From positions 1-34,529 of the forward strand of contig CAMBBW010000007.1 in the NCBI GenBank assembly GCA_945863425.1: 34,529 bases of DNA, in the 5' to 3' direction. The notes under the pieces were generated by a model, which was not told the DNA's origin, did not search any database, and saw nothing but the letters and a program-made list of their open reading frames with translations. The DNA is from Lishizhenia tianjinensis. GTDB lineage: Bacteria; Bacteroidota; Bacteroidia; Flavobacteriales_D; Crocinitomicaceae. Below, one piece after another: positions 21,264 through 31,546 of this stretch. The first letter of the stretch is position 1. Each line of letters opens with the position of its first letter. The position numbers and the translations under genes are program-made.

Positions 21264-21310
21264 AAAAACAGAACAAGGCATCCCGAAATCGGGACGCCTG
21301 ACCTGTTTTT
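21264..21310 (-). promoter_or_regulatory. Strong extended hairpin with T-tract in the rplL-rpoB intergenic region (attenuator or processing-site candidate)
   Basis: Plus strand AAAAACAG-AACA-AGGC-A-TCCCGA-AA-TCGGGA-C-GCCT-GAC-CTGTTTTT. Nested complementary arms; on the minus strand it ends in CTGTTTTT. Confidence 0.65.
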
Positions 21311-21321
21311 ATTTAATGAAA

Positions 21322-21699
21322 TTATTTAACTTCAACTTCAGCACCAGCCTCTTCAAGAGACTTTTTAAGTCCTTCCGCTTCGTCTTTAGAAACTCCTTCT
21401 TTCAAAGTTGTTGGAGCGCTATCAACTAAATCTTTAGACTCTTTCAAACCGTTTCCAGTTAATTCTTTTACTAATTTAACTACAGCAAGTTTATTAGGTC
21501 CACAAGCTTTAAGGATAACATCGAATTCAGTTTTTTCAACAGCTTCTTCACCAGCACCTGCAGCAGATCCTGCCATCATTACTGGAGCAGCAGCAGCTGG
21601 CTCAATTCCATACTCATCTTTAAGGACAGCAGCTAATTCATTTACTTCCTTTACCGTTAAATTTACAAGCGTTTCCGCTATTTGCTTTACATCAGCCAT
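21322..21699 (-). CDS. rplL: 50S ribosomal protein L7/L12
   Basis: 125 aa; [71 protein letters not shown]. Confidence 0.99.
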   Translation of the reverse strand: MADVKQIAETLVNLTVKEVNELAAVLKDEYGIEPAAAAPVMMAGSAAGAGEEAVEKTEFDVILKACGPNKLAVVKLVKELTGNGLKESKDLVDSAPTTLKEGVSKDEAEGLKKSLEEAGAEVEVK

Positions 21700-21731
21700 T
21701 TTGATTTGATTTTAAAAACGTTTTACACTAA

Positions 21732-22250
21732 TTATTTTTCTTCTAAAGTTTTAAGAATTCCAGCGATTTTAGCACCAGAACCTTTAAGGCCAGAAATAAC
21801 ATTTTTGATAGGACTTTGCAACAATCCAATAATATCTCCAACAAGTTCTTCTCTGCTTTTCAACGACTCCAATACTGTTAATTGATCGTCACCTATAAAA
21901 ATCGCTTCATCAATATAAGCTCCTTTTAATACAGGTTTAGTACCTTTTTTTCGAAATTCTTGAATTAATTTTGCTGGGGCATTTCCAACTTCACTAAACA
22001 TGATAGATGTACCACCTTTCAGGGTCTCTTTCAAGTTACCAAAATCTTTACCCTCAACACGATCCATAGCTTTTTCTAAAAGAGCATTCTTTACAACTCT
22101 CAAACGAATGTTGGTTTGGAAACATCTTCTTCGTATAGCATTGATTGTGTCTACTGTCAATTCTGCTGTATCGGCAATATAGAATACACTAGCTGCTTTA
22201 ATTTCAGCTGCTAACTCATCTATGTAATTTGATTTTTCTTCTCTTGTCAT
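21732..22250 (-). CDS. rplJ: 50S ribosomal protein L10
   Basis: 172 aa; MTREEKSNYIDELAAEIKAASVFYIADTAELTVDTINAIRRRCFQTNIRLRVVKNALLEKAM. Confidence 0.98.
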   Translation of the reverse strand: MTREEKSNYIDELAAEIKAASVFYIADTAELTVDTINAIRRRCFQTNIRLRVVKNALLEKAMDRVEGKDFGNLKETLKGGTSIMFSEVGNAPAKLIQEFRKKGTKPVLKGAYIDEAIFIGDDQLTVLESLKSREELVGDIIGLLQSPIKNVISGLKGSGAKIAGILKTLEEK

Positions 22251-22262
22251 TTTTTTTTAAAT

Positions 22263-22958
22263 TTAAGCATTGACAGATTTTGAATCAATTAGAATACCTG
22301 GACTCATAGTTGCAGACAAGTAAATACTCTTAATGTAAGTACCCTTAGCAGCAGATGGTTTCATTTTGATTAAAGTTTGAATAATTTCACTTGCGTTATC
22401 ACGAATTTGTTCTCCACCGAAACTAGTTTTACCTATTCCAGCATGTACAATTCCGTATTTATCCACACGAAAATCAATTTTACCTGCTTTAACCTCTTGA
22501 ACCGCCTTTCCTATGTCCATAGTAACTGTTCCTGTTTTTGGATTTGGCATTAAACCACGTGGCCCGAGAATTCGACCAAGTGCACCAACTTTACCCATAA
22601 CAGATGGCATTGTAATTATAACATCGATATCGGTCCAGCCACCTTTGATTTTTTCGATATAATCATCTAAACCAACGTGATCAGCACCTGATGCCGTAGC
22701 TTCTGCTTCTTTGTCTGGAGTACATAACACCAAAACACGAACATCTTTACCTGTACCATGAGGCAAGGCAACTGTTCCACGAACCATTTGATTTGCTTTT
22801 CGAGGATCAACTCCTAAACGAACAGCAATATCAACTGAAGCATCAAATCGAGTGGTAGAAACTTCCTTAATTAAATTACAAGCATCACTTAAGGAATACG
22901 TTTTAGAGAAATCGTATTTCGCCAAAACCTCTTTGCGTTTTTTTGGAATCCTTTTCAT
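22263..22958 (-). CDS. rplA: 50S ribosomal protein L1
   Basis: 231 aa; [59 protein letters not shown]. Confidence 0.99.
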   Translation of the reverse strand: MKRIPKKRKEVLAKYDFSKTYSLSDACNLIKEVSTTRFDASVDIAVRLGVDPRKANQMVRGTVALPHGTGKDVRVLVLCTPDKEAEATASGADHVGLDDYIEKIKGGWTDIDVIITMPSVMGKVGALGRILGPRGLMPNPKTGTVTMDIGKAVQEVKAGKIDFRVDKYGIVHAGIGKTSFGGEQIRDNASEIIQTLIKMKPSAAKGTYIKSIYLSATMSPGILIDSKSVNA

Positions 22959-22966
22959 AACTTGTA

Positions 22967-23413
22967 TTATTTAGATTTTGGAGCTTCACCCCCTTTAACA
23001 GTGACACCCATACTTCTCGCTGTACCAGCAACCATTTTCATGGCTGAATCAACCGTAAAGCAATTCAAATCTGGAAGTTTATCTTCGGCAATTGCACGAA
23101 TTTGATCCCAAGAAATTGAACCAACCTTAACTCGATTTGGTTCAGCAGAACCCTTTTTTATTTTAGTATGCTCTACAATCTGGATAGCTGCAGGAGGCGT
23201 TTTTAAAATAAAATCGAAAGATTTGTCACCATAAACTGTGATAACTACCGGAACAACCTTTCCTTGTTTATCTTGGGTTCTTGCATTAAACTGTTTGCAA
23301 AACTCCATGATATTCACCCCTTTCGCACCCAATGCAGGTCCAATCGGAGGTGAAGGATTGGCTACTCCTCCTTTAATTTGCAGCTTGATTAGCGCTGCGA
23401 CTTCTTTTGCCAT
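22967..23413 (-). CDS. rplK: 50S ribosomal protein L11
   Basis: 148 aa; [68 protein letters not shown]. Confidence 0.99.
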   Translation of the reverse strand: MAKEVAALIKLQIKGGVANPSPPIGPALGAKGVNIMEFCKQFNARTQDKQGKVVPVVITVYGDKSFDFILKTPPAAIQIVEHTKIKKGSAEPNRVKVGSISWDQIRAIAEDKLPDLNCFTVDSAMKMVAGTARSMGVTVKGGEAPKSK

Positions 23414-23492
23414 TTTACTATAATTTATGTAGTCAAACGTGAATCTGATCGGGAAGCTTTAATCGACTCTTCACTCCTACGGTTAATACAAA

Positions 23493-24044
23493 TTAAACTT
23501 CTTTTTCAACTTGCATATAGCTAAGCTCAAGTAGGTTTTTCCTACCAAAAATCTTAACCATAACTTTTAATTTTTTCTTATCTTCATTAATTTCGTCTAT
23601 AACACCACTGAAGTTATTAAATGGTCCATCGATAACCTTAACGGATTCACCAATAGTGAAAGGGATTTTCATTTCCTCTTCATTTTCAGAAAGTTCGTCT
23701 ACTTTACCCAATATACGATTCACTTCCGAAAGCCTCATGGGCACAGGACTTCCGCCTTTTTCGGCACCTAAAAAACCAATTACATTCGTTATATTTTTTA
23801 TAACATGGGCTACCTCACCAACAAGAGCCGCTTCAATTAAGACATATCCAGGTAAGTAAGCTCTTTCTTTTGAAATTTTCTTTCCATTACGAATTTGAAA
23901 TACTTTTTCAGTTGGAATAAGTACTTGAGAAACATAATCATTCAAATTATGTCTATTTATTTCTAATTCAAGATATTCTTTTACCTTTTTTTCCTTTCCA
24001 CTCACAGAGCGAACTACATACCAACGTTTTTTTATTTCTTCCAT
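23493..24044 (-). CDS. nusG: Transcription termination/antitermination protein NusG
   Basis: 183 aa; KRWYVVRSVSGKEKKVKEYLE...YLPGYVLIEAAL...PFTIGESVKVIDGPFNNFSGVIDEINEDKKKLKVMVKIFGRKNLLELSYMQVE (NGN + KOW). Confidence 0.97.
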   Translation of the reverse strand: MEEIKKRWYVVRSVSGKEKKVKEYLELEINRHNLNDYVSQVLIPTEKVFQIRNGKKISKERAYLPGYVLIEAALVGEVAHVIKNITNVIGFLGAEKGGSPVPMRLSEVNRILGKVDELSENEEEMKIPFTIGESVKVIDGPFNNFSGVIDEINEDKKKLKVMVKIFGRKNLLELSYMQVEKEV

Positions 24045-24055
24045 TAAATGAGAAA

Positions 24056-24277
24056 TTAAAACATATTATAAATCATCCCGACTAAACCTCTCCAAGTTGA
24101 ACCAGAATCTCCTGTAATACCAAATACAAAATCCATTACGAAAATTGAAATAGAGAAAAGAACTGACGCGACCACAACAACTATTGTGTTACTTTGTAAC
24201 TCTTTCCATGTTGGCCATGATACATTATGCATCATTTCGTTATAAGTTTCAGTAAAATATTCTTTAATTTTCATCAC
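24056..24277 (-). CDS. secE: Preprotein translocase subunit SecE
   Basis: 73 aa; IKEYFTETYNEMMHNVSWPTWKELQSNTIVVVVASVLFSISIFVMDFVFG, between tRNA-Trp and nusG. Confidence 0.93.
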   Translation of the reverse strand: MMKIKEYFTETYNEMMHNVSWPTWKELQSNTIVVVVASVLFSISIFVMDFVFGITGDSGSTWRGLVGMIYNMF

Positions 24278-24301
24278 AATTCAATTCGTTAATTCAATTT
24301 G

Positions 24302-24374
24302 CACGGGTGGTAGGATTCGAACCCACGGCCAATGGTTTTGGAGACCACTACTCTACCAGCTGAGCTACACCCGT
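24302..24374 (-). tRNA. tRNA-Trp (CCA anticodon)
   Basis: Reverse complement ACGGGTGTAGCTCAGCTGGTAGAGTAGTGGTCTCCAAAACCATTGGCCGTGGGTTCGAATCCTACCACCCGTG; cloverleaf by eye, acceptor ACGGGTG/CACCCGT. Confidence 0.95.
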
Positions 24375-24381
24375 TTGGTTT

Positions 24382-24405
24382 AAAAAGGGGGAATATAAAT
24401 CCCCC
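24382..24405 (-). terminator. Rho-independent terminator-like hairpin downstream of tuf
   Basis: Plus strand AAAAAGGGGG-AATATAAAT-CCCCC; on the minus strand GGGGG...CCCCCTTTTT, between the tuf stop and the 5' end of tRNA-Trp. Confidence 0.7.
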
Positions 24406-24431
24406 CCTCAACTAGCTAATATGATACTTAA

Positions 24432-25619
24432 TTAAGCGATAATCTCAGTAACCTGACCTGCACCTACTGTTCTACCTCCCTCACGGATGGCAAAACGTAA
24501 ACCTTTATCCATTGCAATCGGAACGATCAATTTCACATTGATAGTAACGTTATCTCCTGGCATAACCATTTCACGACCATCAGTTAAAAATATCTCTCCT
24601 GTTACGTCTGTTGTTCTAAAATAAAACTGTGGACGATATTTATTGTGGAAAGGAGTGTGACGACCACCTTCTTCTTTCTTCAATACATAAATCTCTGCTT
24701 TAAACTCATTATGAGGAGTTGTTGAACCTGCTTTACAGATAACCATTCCACGTTTAATTTGAGTCTTCTCAATACCTCTTAATAAAAGACCAACATTGTC
24801 CCCAGCTTCGCCTCTATCTAAGATTTTGCGGAACATTTCAACTCCAGTTACGGTTGATGTTAGTTTATCATCACCCATACCTAAAATCTCAACAGGGTCT
24901 CCTGAATTGATAATACCAGTTTCTATTCTTCCTGTTGCTACGGTACCACGACCTGTAATCGTAAATACATCTTCAACTGGCATTAGAAAAGGTTTGTCAA
25001 TGTCACGTGGAGGAAGTTCAATATAAGTATCAACTGCTTCCATTAGTTCCTCAATTTTCGCAACCCATTCTGGCTCGCCATTCAATGCACCCAAGGCTGA
25101 ACCTTGAATAACTGGAGCATTATCTCCGTCATATTGATAAAAAGAAAGTAATTCACGTACTTCCATCTCAACCAATTCCAATAGTTCTGGATCATCAACC
25201 ATATCCACTTTGTTCATGAAAACTACCATTCTAGGAACACCAACTTGGCGACCCAAAAGAATGTGCTCACGAGTTTGAGGCATTGGTCCGTCAGTCGCAG
25301 CTACCACCAAAATAGCTCCATCCATTTGCGCAGCTCCAGTAACCATGTTCTTTACGTAATCCGCGTGACCTGGACAGTCTACGTGAGCGTAATGACGATT
25401 AACAGTTGCATACTCAATGTGTGAAGTATTAATAGTAATACCGCGTTCTTTCTCTTCAGGAGCATTATCAATTGAGGAGAAATCACGAACAGCCGCCAAA
25501 CCTTTACTAGCCAAAACGCTAGAGATTGCTGCTGTTAAAGTTGTTTTACCGTGGTCAACGTGACCAATTGTTCCGATGTTTACGTGCGGCTTGGAACGAT
25601 CAAAATTCTCTTTTGCCAT
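24432..25619 (-). CDS. tuf: Elongation factor Tu
   Basis: 395 aa; [66 protein letters not shown]. Confidence 0.99.
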   Translation of the reverse strand: MAKENFDRSKPHVNIGTIGHVDHGKTTLTAAISSVLASKGLAAVRDFSSIDNAPEEKERGITINTSHIEYATVNRHYAHVDCPGHADYVKNMVTGAAQMDGAILVVAATDGPMPQTREHILLGRQVGVPRMVVFMNKVDMVDDPELLELVEMEVRELLSFYQYDGDNAPVIQGSALGALNGEPEWVAKIEELMEAVDTYIELPPRDIDKPFLMPVEDVFTITGRGTVATGRIETGIINSGDPVEILGMGDDKLTSTVTGVEMFRKILDRGEAGDNVGLLLRGIEKTQIKRGMVICKAGSTTPHNEFKAEIYVLKKEEGGRHTPFHNKYRPQFYFRTTDVTGEIFLTDGREMVMPGDNVTINVKLIVPIAMDKGLRFAIREGGRTVGAGQVTEIIA

Positions 25620-25709
25620 TTTTTAAAAATTGTTACGGTTAATAATTTTAGTTAAACCTTTTATATTACAAAGTATCTCAAAGACACTGTTGTTTCATTA
25701 TTACTGTAG

Positions 25710-25781
25710 AGCCAATGACGAGATTTGAACTCGTGACCTCTTCCTTACCAAGGAAGCGCTCTACCCCTGAGCTACACCGGC
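25710..25781 (-). tRNA. tRNA-Thr (GGT anticodon)
   Basis: Reverse complement GCCGGTGTAGCTCAGGGGTAGAGCGCTTCCTTGGTAAGGAAGAGGTCACGAGTTCAAATCTCGTCATTGGCT; anticodon loop TTGGTAA. Confidence 0.93.
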
Positions 25782-25792
25782 AGAAATTATTG

Positions 25793-25865
<73 letters not shown>

Positions 25866-25884
25866 TTTAATAATACTACCTTGG

Positions 25885-25966
25885 TGGGGGTGGATGGACT
25901 CGAACCAACGATACCAAACGGTGACAGATTTACAGTCTGCTGCAATAGCCACTATGCGACACCCCC
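25885..25966 (-). tRNA. tRNA-Tyr (GTA anticodon)
   Basis: Reverse complement GGGGGTGTCGCATAGTGGCTATTGCAGCAGACTGTAAATCTGTCACCGTTTGGTATCGTTGGTTCGAGTCCATCCACCCCCA; class II with long variable arm. Confidence 0.95.
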
Positions 25967-25975
25967 AACACTCTG

Positions 25976-26049
25976 AGCCGATGGAGGGATTCGAACCCCC
26001 GACCAGCTGATTACAAATCAGCTGCTCTGGCCAACTGAGCTACATCGGC
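25976..26049 (-). tRNA. tRNA-Thr (TGT anticodon)
   Basis: Reverse complement GCCGATGTAGCTCAGTTGGCCAGAGCAGCTGATTTGTAATCAGCTGGTCGGGGGTTCGAATCCCTCCATCGGCT; loop TTTGTAA. Confidence 0.95.
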
Positions 26050-26074
26050 TAGTGTTTTGTTAACGATAAGTTAA

Positions 26075-26103
26075 AGAACGTACCCCAAATTTCGGATTGC
26101 AAA
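26075..26103 (-). promoter_or_regulatory. Candidate promoter for the tRNA-tuf transcript
   Basis: Minus strand TTTG (26103-26100), 17-nt spacer, TACGTTCT (26082-26075), a near match to TTTG...TAnnTTTG, about 25 nt upstream of tRNA-Thr. Confidence 0.35.
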
Positions 26104-26278
26104 TGTATGTCTTTTTTTTTTATCTGCAATAACCAATTGCTTTTTTTTCTAAAAAAAACGAAAAACTAATTTTAATATTTGTTAGGTTATTCTTTTCAAA
26201 GGTTAATCGTGCTTACAAATTGTTTGAATTTATCTTTTATAGGTTAAAAATGATTACCTTCAATTTTCAATTTATTTT

Positions 26279-29200
26279 ATGAAACAGTTTTTCATTTTTT
26301 TCTTCCTATTCAAGTACGTTGTTATATCGGCGCAGTCATTTCCATCTGACAAACAAAAATTCATTAAACATCTTAATGACCTTTATGCTGATAATGAATC
26401 AGATAAAGTAAAAAAATTTCCAGATGATTTGTTGAAGGACAATCTCTTAAAAAATGGAAAAATTGACGATGCAACTTTTACGCAAATTGTCAACACCTGC
26501 AACTCTATGCAAGAAAACGCATTGAAATCATATCCAGATATCTTTAATTATTTGTATTCATACAACCATTTATTATCTAAAGAAACAAGTTCTGACCAGT
26601 TGGAGAATTGGCATGATGTAATCGATCAATTAATATCAACTAAGAATAAGACAACTGATGACTTTCTGAAATTTTCTCTTCAGTTTTTTTTATACGGTAA
26701 ATTATCCGACGCTGCCAATTCAAAATGGTTTTATACGAATGGGGATTTTTCCTTCGAAATAGGTACATCTGTCAATGTTCGGTTGGAAAACGGGAATCTA
26801 CGATGCTTACTTTCAGAAAAATCATCCGGTTCAAATGCAACAGACAGTATTGTAATTCATGAGACAAATGGCAACTTCAACTTATCAACGAAAAAATGGG
26901 TAGGTTCAGGTGGTAATATAAATTGGACGAAAACAGGTGTTGATCAAAAGAAAATGTTTGCTACCCTCAATAGTCTCTATACAATCAATACAAAAGGATC
27001 CGAAATTAAATTAGATTCTGTTCAATTAACGGCTCCTTACTTCCAGAATCCGGTATTTGGTACAATTGAGGACCGAACTTCGACGTATTTAAGAGATGTT
27101 GATCGAATCTACCCTCGTTTTTATTCTTATACCAAAGAAGAAAAGGTTTTAAATATAATGGATGGAATTGATTATTTGGGTGGTTTTTTAATTGAGGGAG
27201 AAAAACTCATTGGGAAAGGAGACAATGAACATCCCGCTCAAGTTATTATTAAAAAAAATAAAAGCCCATTCATCATAGCAACAGCTGATGTTTTTCAATT
27301 TACAATTAATTCCATACAATCCAATCAAACAGCTATTAAGATTTTAATTGGTAAGGATTCCATTTCACATAATTCGATTAATTTCAATTATAATAATTCA
27401 ACCAAGGAAATTGAAATTGCGCGACCTTTAAAGGGAAGGGGTTTTGCTCCGTTTGAAGATTCATATCATCAACTGGATATTCATGCTCAACGAATTTTAT
27501 ACGCAATTGGAACAAATGAAATTCGATTCACCTATGATTATGGAGCACCAATTGATTTGCGTAATGCAAAATTTGAATCGAAAGATTATTTTGATGAAAA
27601 ACTTTTTGAATCATTTAAAGGTATGGATGCGGTAAACCCATTAACACTAGCCGCAAAATATGCTATTGATAAAAACACGAAAGTATTTACGGAGGGAGAA
27701 TTTGCAAGTGGAATCAATAAATTCATTACTCAATGCAAACCATTAATACTCGAAATGGCTGTACATGGATTTATTCAATATAATGTGGAAAAGAAATCAG
27801 TCGAAGTAAATGATAAACTTTTTAAATACGTCGACTATAAATCTGGTAATCGAGATTTTGACAACCTAAGTTTCACCAGTGATTTGTCTCCACAATTAAA
27901 AAACTTTTCTGAACAGGAACTCGAAGCAATCAAATCAGATTCAAATCTTCTATCTGATTATTCTCAAATGCTATCCAATGATAATCGAAGAAAAAAGTTG
28001 CCTTTTTATGCCATTTTAGACCTAAATACATCTCACTTAATAATTGACGGAGTTGATTATTTGACACTAGCGGTAAACCAACCAACTTATGTTTCACCGA
28101 CAGATTTGCAATTAACAATCAAAGCTAATCGCAATTTTTCTTTCAATGGAATTATTCATTCAGGAAAAATGGCTATCACGTCTGAAATTGGTGAATACAA
28201 TTATCTAACAAATTCGTTTCAGATTAAGAACGCAAAAAAAGTTTCCTTAACCGTTAGACCATTTACAGAAAAGGAAAAAAATGGTGAGCCGATACAAATG
28301 ATTTCGGAGTTATCTAATGTAACCGGAATACTTAGCGTTGATGACGTAAACAATAGATCAGGTAAGAACAAGCTGTTCTCGGATTATCCCAAATTATCAC
28401 TCAGCAAACCTTGTACTATATTCTACAACAATCTATTAAATGGGGCATATGATTCCACTCGATTTTATGTAAGCATTGATCCATTTGAATTAGACAGTTT
28501 GGATAACTTTAATGAAAAATCACTTGTATTAAAAGGTGAGTTAACATCAGCTGGAATTTTCCCAAAAATAAAAGAGAACATTCGAATAATGGATGATTAT
28601 TCGTTTGGTTTTTCCACACAAGCTCCTGAAAATGGCTACAAATTTTACGAAGGGAATACAAATTACAAAAATAAAATCATTCTTTCCGGAAATGGACTAC
28701 AAGGCGCAGGAACTATCCAATTCCTTCAAGCATCTGCGGAATCAAATCGCTTAACTTTTTTACCCGACTCAACAATAGGAATTGCAAAATTCATAAACAA
28801 TCCATCAGAAGAAAAAATGCAGCTTCCAGACGTATACAATGACCGTGCTTTTATTTGTTACTTACCCAAAATTAGAATACTCAAAGCATCTTCAACAAAT
28901 GAAAATCCAATGCGGTTATTCAACAATGAAGCTCATTTAGGGGGTACATTAGTTTTTTCAGAGGCTGGTATGACTGGGAATGGAGAAATGGGATTTAAAA
29001 CAGCTTCAATGAATTCCAAATATTATCGCTTTAATAGATGGGAAATATTAGCAGATACCTCGAGTTTCTTTCTAAAAAACAGTTTCAGAGAACAAGGAGA
29101 AGACCCATTAGCATTAAAAGCGGATGGCGTAACTGCAAAGATTAGTTTTAAAACAAGAAAAGGAGAGTTTAATGCATCCAAAACGAAACAAATTGAATTT

Positions 29201-30886
29201 CCGGCTAATTTATACTATTGCAAAATGGATAAGTTCTTTTGGTATATGGATGAATTAAGTATTGATTTGGAAAGAAACAATGATGGCCTTACCTCATTTG
29301 AAGCAGACGCTTCTGGAGTGGTCTCCAATTTTTTTTGTTATGATTCCAAATTTAAAAATGATCGTAAAATAGAATTTAAAGCGTTAAACGCCCGATACGA
29401 TTTGAAGTCACAACATATTTATTGTGAAAAGGTGGTCAATCTGCCAATCGGTGATGTATTGATACACCCAGATAGTAACCGATTAGTTATTGAAAAGAAA
29501 GCTGTGATTCGACCGCTAATTAACGCTCAAATTCAAACGCTCAATAAAATGCATGTATTTGAACAATGCGCTGTAGAAGTAACAGATAAATCTTACTACA
29601 AAGCCAAGGGTAAATACAAATATATTGATATTGACAAGGAGGTTTCATTTATTCAAATGGACCAGATTTTATGTAGTGATTTTAAAACAAAAGCAACGGG
29701 GATCATTAAAGAAAATCGTGGATTTAAACTTTCGAAACAATTTGAATATTTTGGAAACATCGAGGTTTTGACAAACGAAGACAGTATTTATTGCGATGGT
29801 AGTACCCGGATTGTTCATGATTGCAAATACAAAAAATCATGGATGGCCTTTAAAGACAAAATCCAACCATTAAACATTCAAATTCCGGTAGGTAAGGAAA
29901 TTAAAAACACAGATGATCAACCTCTCGGATTAGGGATTTATTGGGATAAAGAGAATAAGAATCTATACACTACTTTTCTGTCACTCACGAATATGCCCGA
30001 GGACGAATTAGTCTATTCATCAACCGGTTATTTGCAATTTAACGCTGTGAAGAATGAATTCCAAATATCAACGAAACAACAACTCAAGCAACGGAATGAG
30101 AATATCTCAATTGATGCCTTAACAACTGATAATTATTTGTCTTTGGATTTAGAAAATAACAACTGTAATATTTACGGTGAAGGAGAAATTAAACTTGGAA
30201 TACCTGTTGGTGAAACATCAATTGAATCATTTGGCACTGTCCGTTATGATGCTACTGGGACTAAAAAAATCAGTTTGTCAGTCACATCAAAATTCTCATT
30301 TCCCGTAAGTCAGGAACTAATGGTCGATTTAGCAAAAAAAATGAAAGTGTCAGAGGAATTGATAGCGACAAAAGAATCTGACTTGAATAAAACAAGTTTT
30401 GATAGAGCTATGAAACATTGGAATAATCAAAAAGATTACGAAAAAATAAGAGAAGCTGTTTTAAATGAAACCACTCCTAAATTCCCCAAAAACATGGAGC
30501 AAACCATTATATTAAGTGGTTTAGAATTGGTTAGTTATGTTAAAAATGATAGACGTGGATTAAAATCAAATACAACAAACGCAATTATTATTGGTATGTA
30601 TGATAGACCTGTTTTTAAAACTGTACCATGCGAGTTCTATCTCGATTTGTCCGTAGAGGAGTTAAATAAATATAACTTTGGACTTAATTTTATCGTAGGT
30701 AACTCAGAATATTTTTTTGATTTAAAAACTATTAAAACATCAAGAGATTTAAAGATCCTAAGCACCGATGAGCAATTTAATAAAACTCTATTTGAAATTA
30801 AACCAAAAATGAAAAAAATCAAAAGCTTCAGCTATGAAGGTACGGAAAACCCAGAAATCAAAGAATTATTTAATGAAATTTTTTAA
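26279..30886 (+). CDS. Large exported protein of unknown function (1535 aa)
   Basis: Signal peptide MKQFFIFFFLFKYVVISAQS; one uninterrupted ORF; no motif I recognise; no CHU_C or T9SS type A tail at the C-terminus (ends ...NPEIKELFNEIF). Confidence 0.9.
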   Translation: MKQFFIFFFLFKYVVISAQSFPSDKQKFIKHLNDLYADNESDKVKKFPDDLLKDNLLKNGKIDDATFTQIVNTCNSMQENALKSYPDIFNYLYSYNHLLSKETSSDQLENWHDVIDQLISTKNKTTDDFLKFSLQFFLYGKLSDAANSKWFYTNGDFSFEIGTSVNVRLENGNLRCLLSEKSSGSNATDSIVIHETNGNFNLSTKKWVGSGGNINWTKTGVDQKKMFATLNSLYTINTKGSEIKLDSVQLTAPYFQNPVFGTIEDRTSTYLRDVDRIYPRFYSYTKEEKVLNIMDGIDYLGGFLIEGEKLIGKGDNEHPAQVIIKKNKSPFIIATADVFQFTINSIQSNQTAIKILIGKDSISHNSINFNYNNSTKEIEIARPLKGRGFAPFEDSYHQLDIHAQRILYAIGTNEIRFTYDYGAPIDLRNAKFESKDYFDEKLFESFKGMDAVNPLTLAAKYAIDKNTKVFTEGEFASGINKFITQCKPLILEMAVHGFIQYNVEKKSVEVNDKLFKYVDYKSGNRDFDNLSFTSDLSPQLKNFSEQELEAIKSDSNLLSDYSQMLSNDNRRKKLPFYAILDLNTSHLIIDGVDYLTLAVNQPTYVSPTDLQLTIKANRNFSFNGIIHSGKMAITSEIGEYNYLTNSFQIKNAKKVSLTVRPFTEKEKNGEPIQMISELSNVTGILSVDDVNNRSGKNKLFSDYPKLSLSKPCTIFYNNLLNGAYDSTRFYVSIDPFELDSLDNFNEKSLVLKGELTSAGIFPKIKENIRIMDDYSFGFSTQAPENGYKFYEGNTNYKNKIILSGNGLQGAGTIQFLQASAESNRLTFLPDSTIGIAKFINNPSEEKMQLPDVYNDRAFICYLPKIRILKASSTNENPMRLFNNEAHLGGTLVFSEAGMTGNGEMGFKTASMNSKYYRFNRWEILADTSSFFLKNSFREQGEDPLALKADGVTAKISFKTRKGEFNASKTKQIEFPANLYYCKMDKFFWYMDELSIDLERNNDGLTSFEADASGVVSNFFCYDSKFKNDRKIEFKALNARYDLKSQHIYCEKVVNLPIGDVLIHPDSNRLVIEKKAVIRPLINAQIQTLNKMHVFEQCAVEVTDKSYYKAKGKYKYIDIDKEVSFIQMDQILCSDFKTKATGIIKENRGFKLSKQFEYFGNIEVLTNEDSIYCDGSTRIVHDCKYKKSWMAFKDKIQPLNIQIPVGKEIKNTDDQPLGLGIYWDKENKNLYTTFLSLTNMPEDELVYSSTGYLQFNAVKNEFQISTKQQLKQRNENISIDALTTDNYLSLDLENNNCNIYGEGEIKLGIPVGETSIESFGTVRYDATGTKKISLSVTSKFSFPVSQELMVDLAKKMKVSEELIATKESDLNKTSFDRAMKHWNNQKDYEKIREAVLNETTPKFPKNMEQTIILSGLELVSYVKNDRRGLKSNTTNAIIIGMYDRPVFKTVPCEFYLDLSVEELNKYNFGLNFIVGNSEYFFDLKTIKTSRDLKILSTDEQFNKTLFEIKPKMKKIKSFSYEGTENPEIKELFNEIF

Positions 30887-30889
30887 TCC

Positions 30890-31525
30890 ATGATAGAGTA
30901 TGTTTTAGTGCTCTCTGCGGTAATTATTGGTTACCTTTTTGGATCAATACCAACAGCCGTATGGATTGGGCGCTTTTATTTTAAGCTAGATGTTAGAGAA
31001 CATGGCAGTAAAAATGCGGGTGCTACGAATACTTTTCGCGTATTGGGAAAAAAACCTGGAATAATTGTACTTTTCATTGACATACTAAAAGGCGTAATTG
31101 CCTCGATGTTTCCAATTATTTTTACTGAGTTTTATGAACTGAGCTATACCTTTTTGATTACATTGCGACTCATCTCTTCCATTTTTTCCATGATTGGCCA
31201 TGTTTTACCTGTCTTTGCAAAATTTAAAGGGGGTAAAGGTGTGGCTACATCCCTTGGAGTATTAATAGGGCTTCAACCATTTGCAGCATTGATTTGCTTT
31301 TCTGTATTTCTATGTGTGTTCATTGCGTCAAAATATGTTTCTCTTGGTGCAATATCCTCCGCTATTACCTATCCATTTATTGTTTATTTTGTCGATCCAA
31401 CAGTTCTTCCGCATGAATTGATTTTTACTGTTATTCTCAGTTCTGCCGTTGTTTTTACGCACCGAAAGAATATTTTCCGTTTACTCAATGGAAAGGAAAA
31501 TAAAATGAACCTTTTTAAACGATAA
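30890..31525 (+). CDS. plsY: Glycerol-3-phosphate acyltransferase PlsY
   Basis: 211 aa; GYLFGSIPTAVWIGRFYFKLDVREHGSKNAGATNTFRVLGKKPGIIVLFIDILKGV, IGHVLPVFAKFKGGKGVATSLGVL. Confidence 0.97.
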   Translation: MIEYVLVLSAVIIGYLFGSIPTAVWIGRFYFKLDVREHGSKNAGATNTFRVLGKKPGIIVLFIDILKGVIASMFPIIFTEFYELSYTFLITLRLISSIFSMIGHVLPVFAKFKGGKGVATSLGVLIGLQPFAALICFSVFLCVFIASKYVSLGAISSAITYPFIVYFVDPTVLPHELIFTVILSSAVVFTHRKNIFRLLNGKENKMNLFKR

Positions 31526-31546
31526 TTGTATATCACTTTTTGTATT

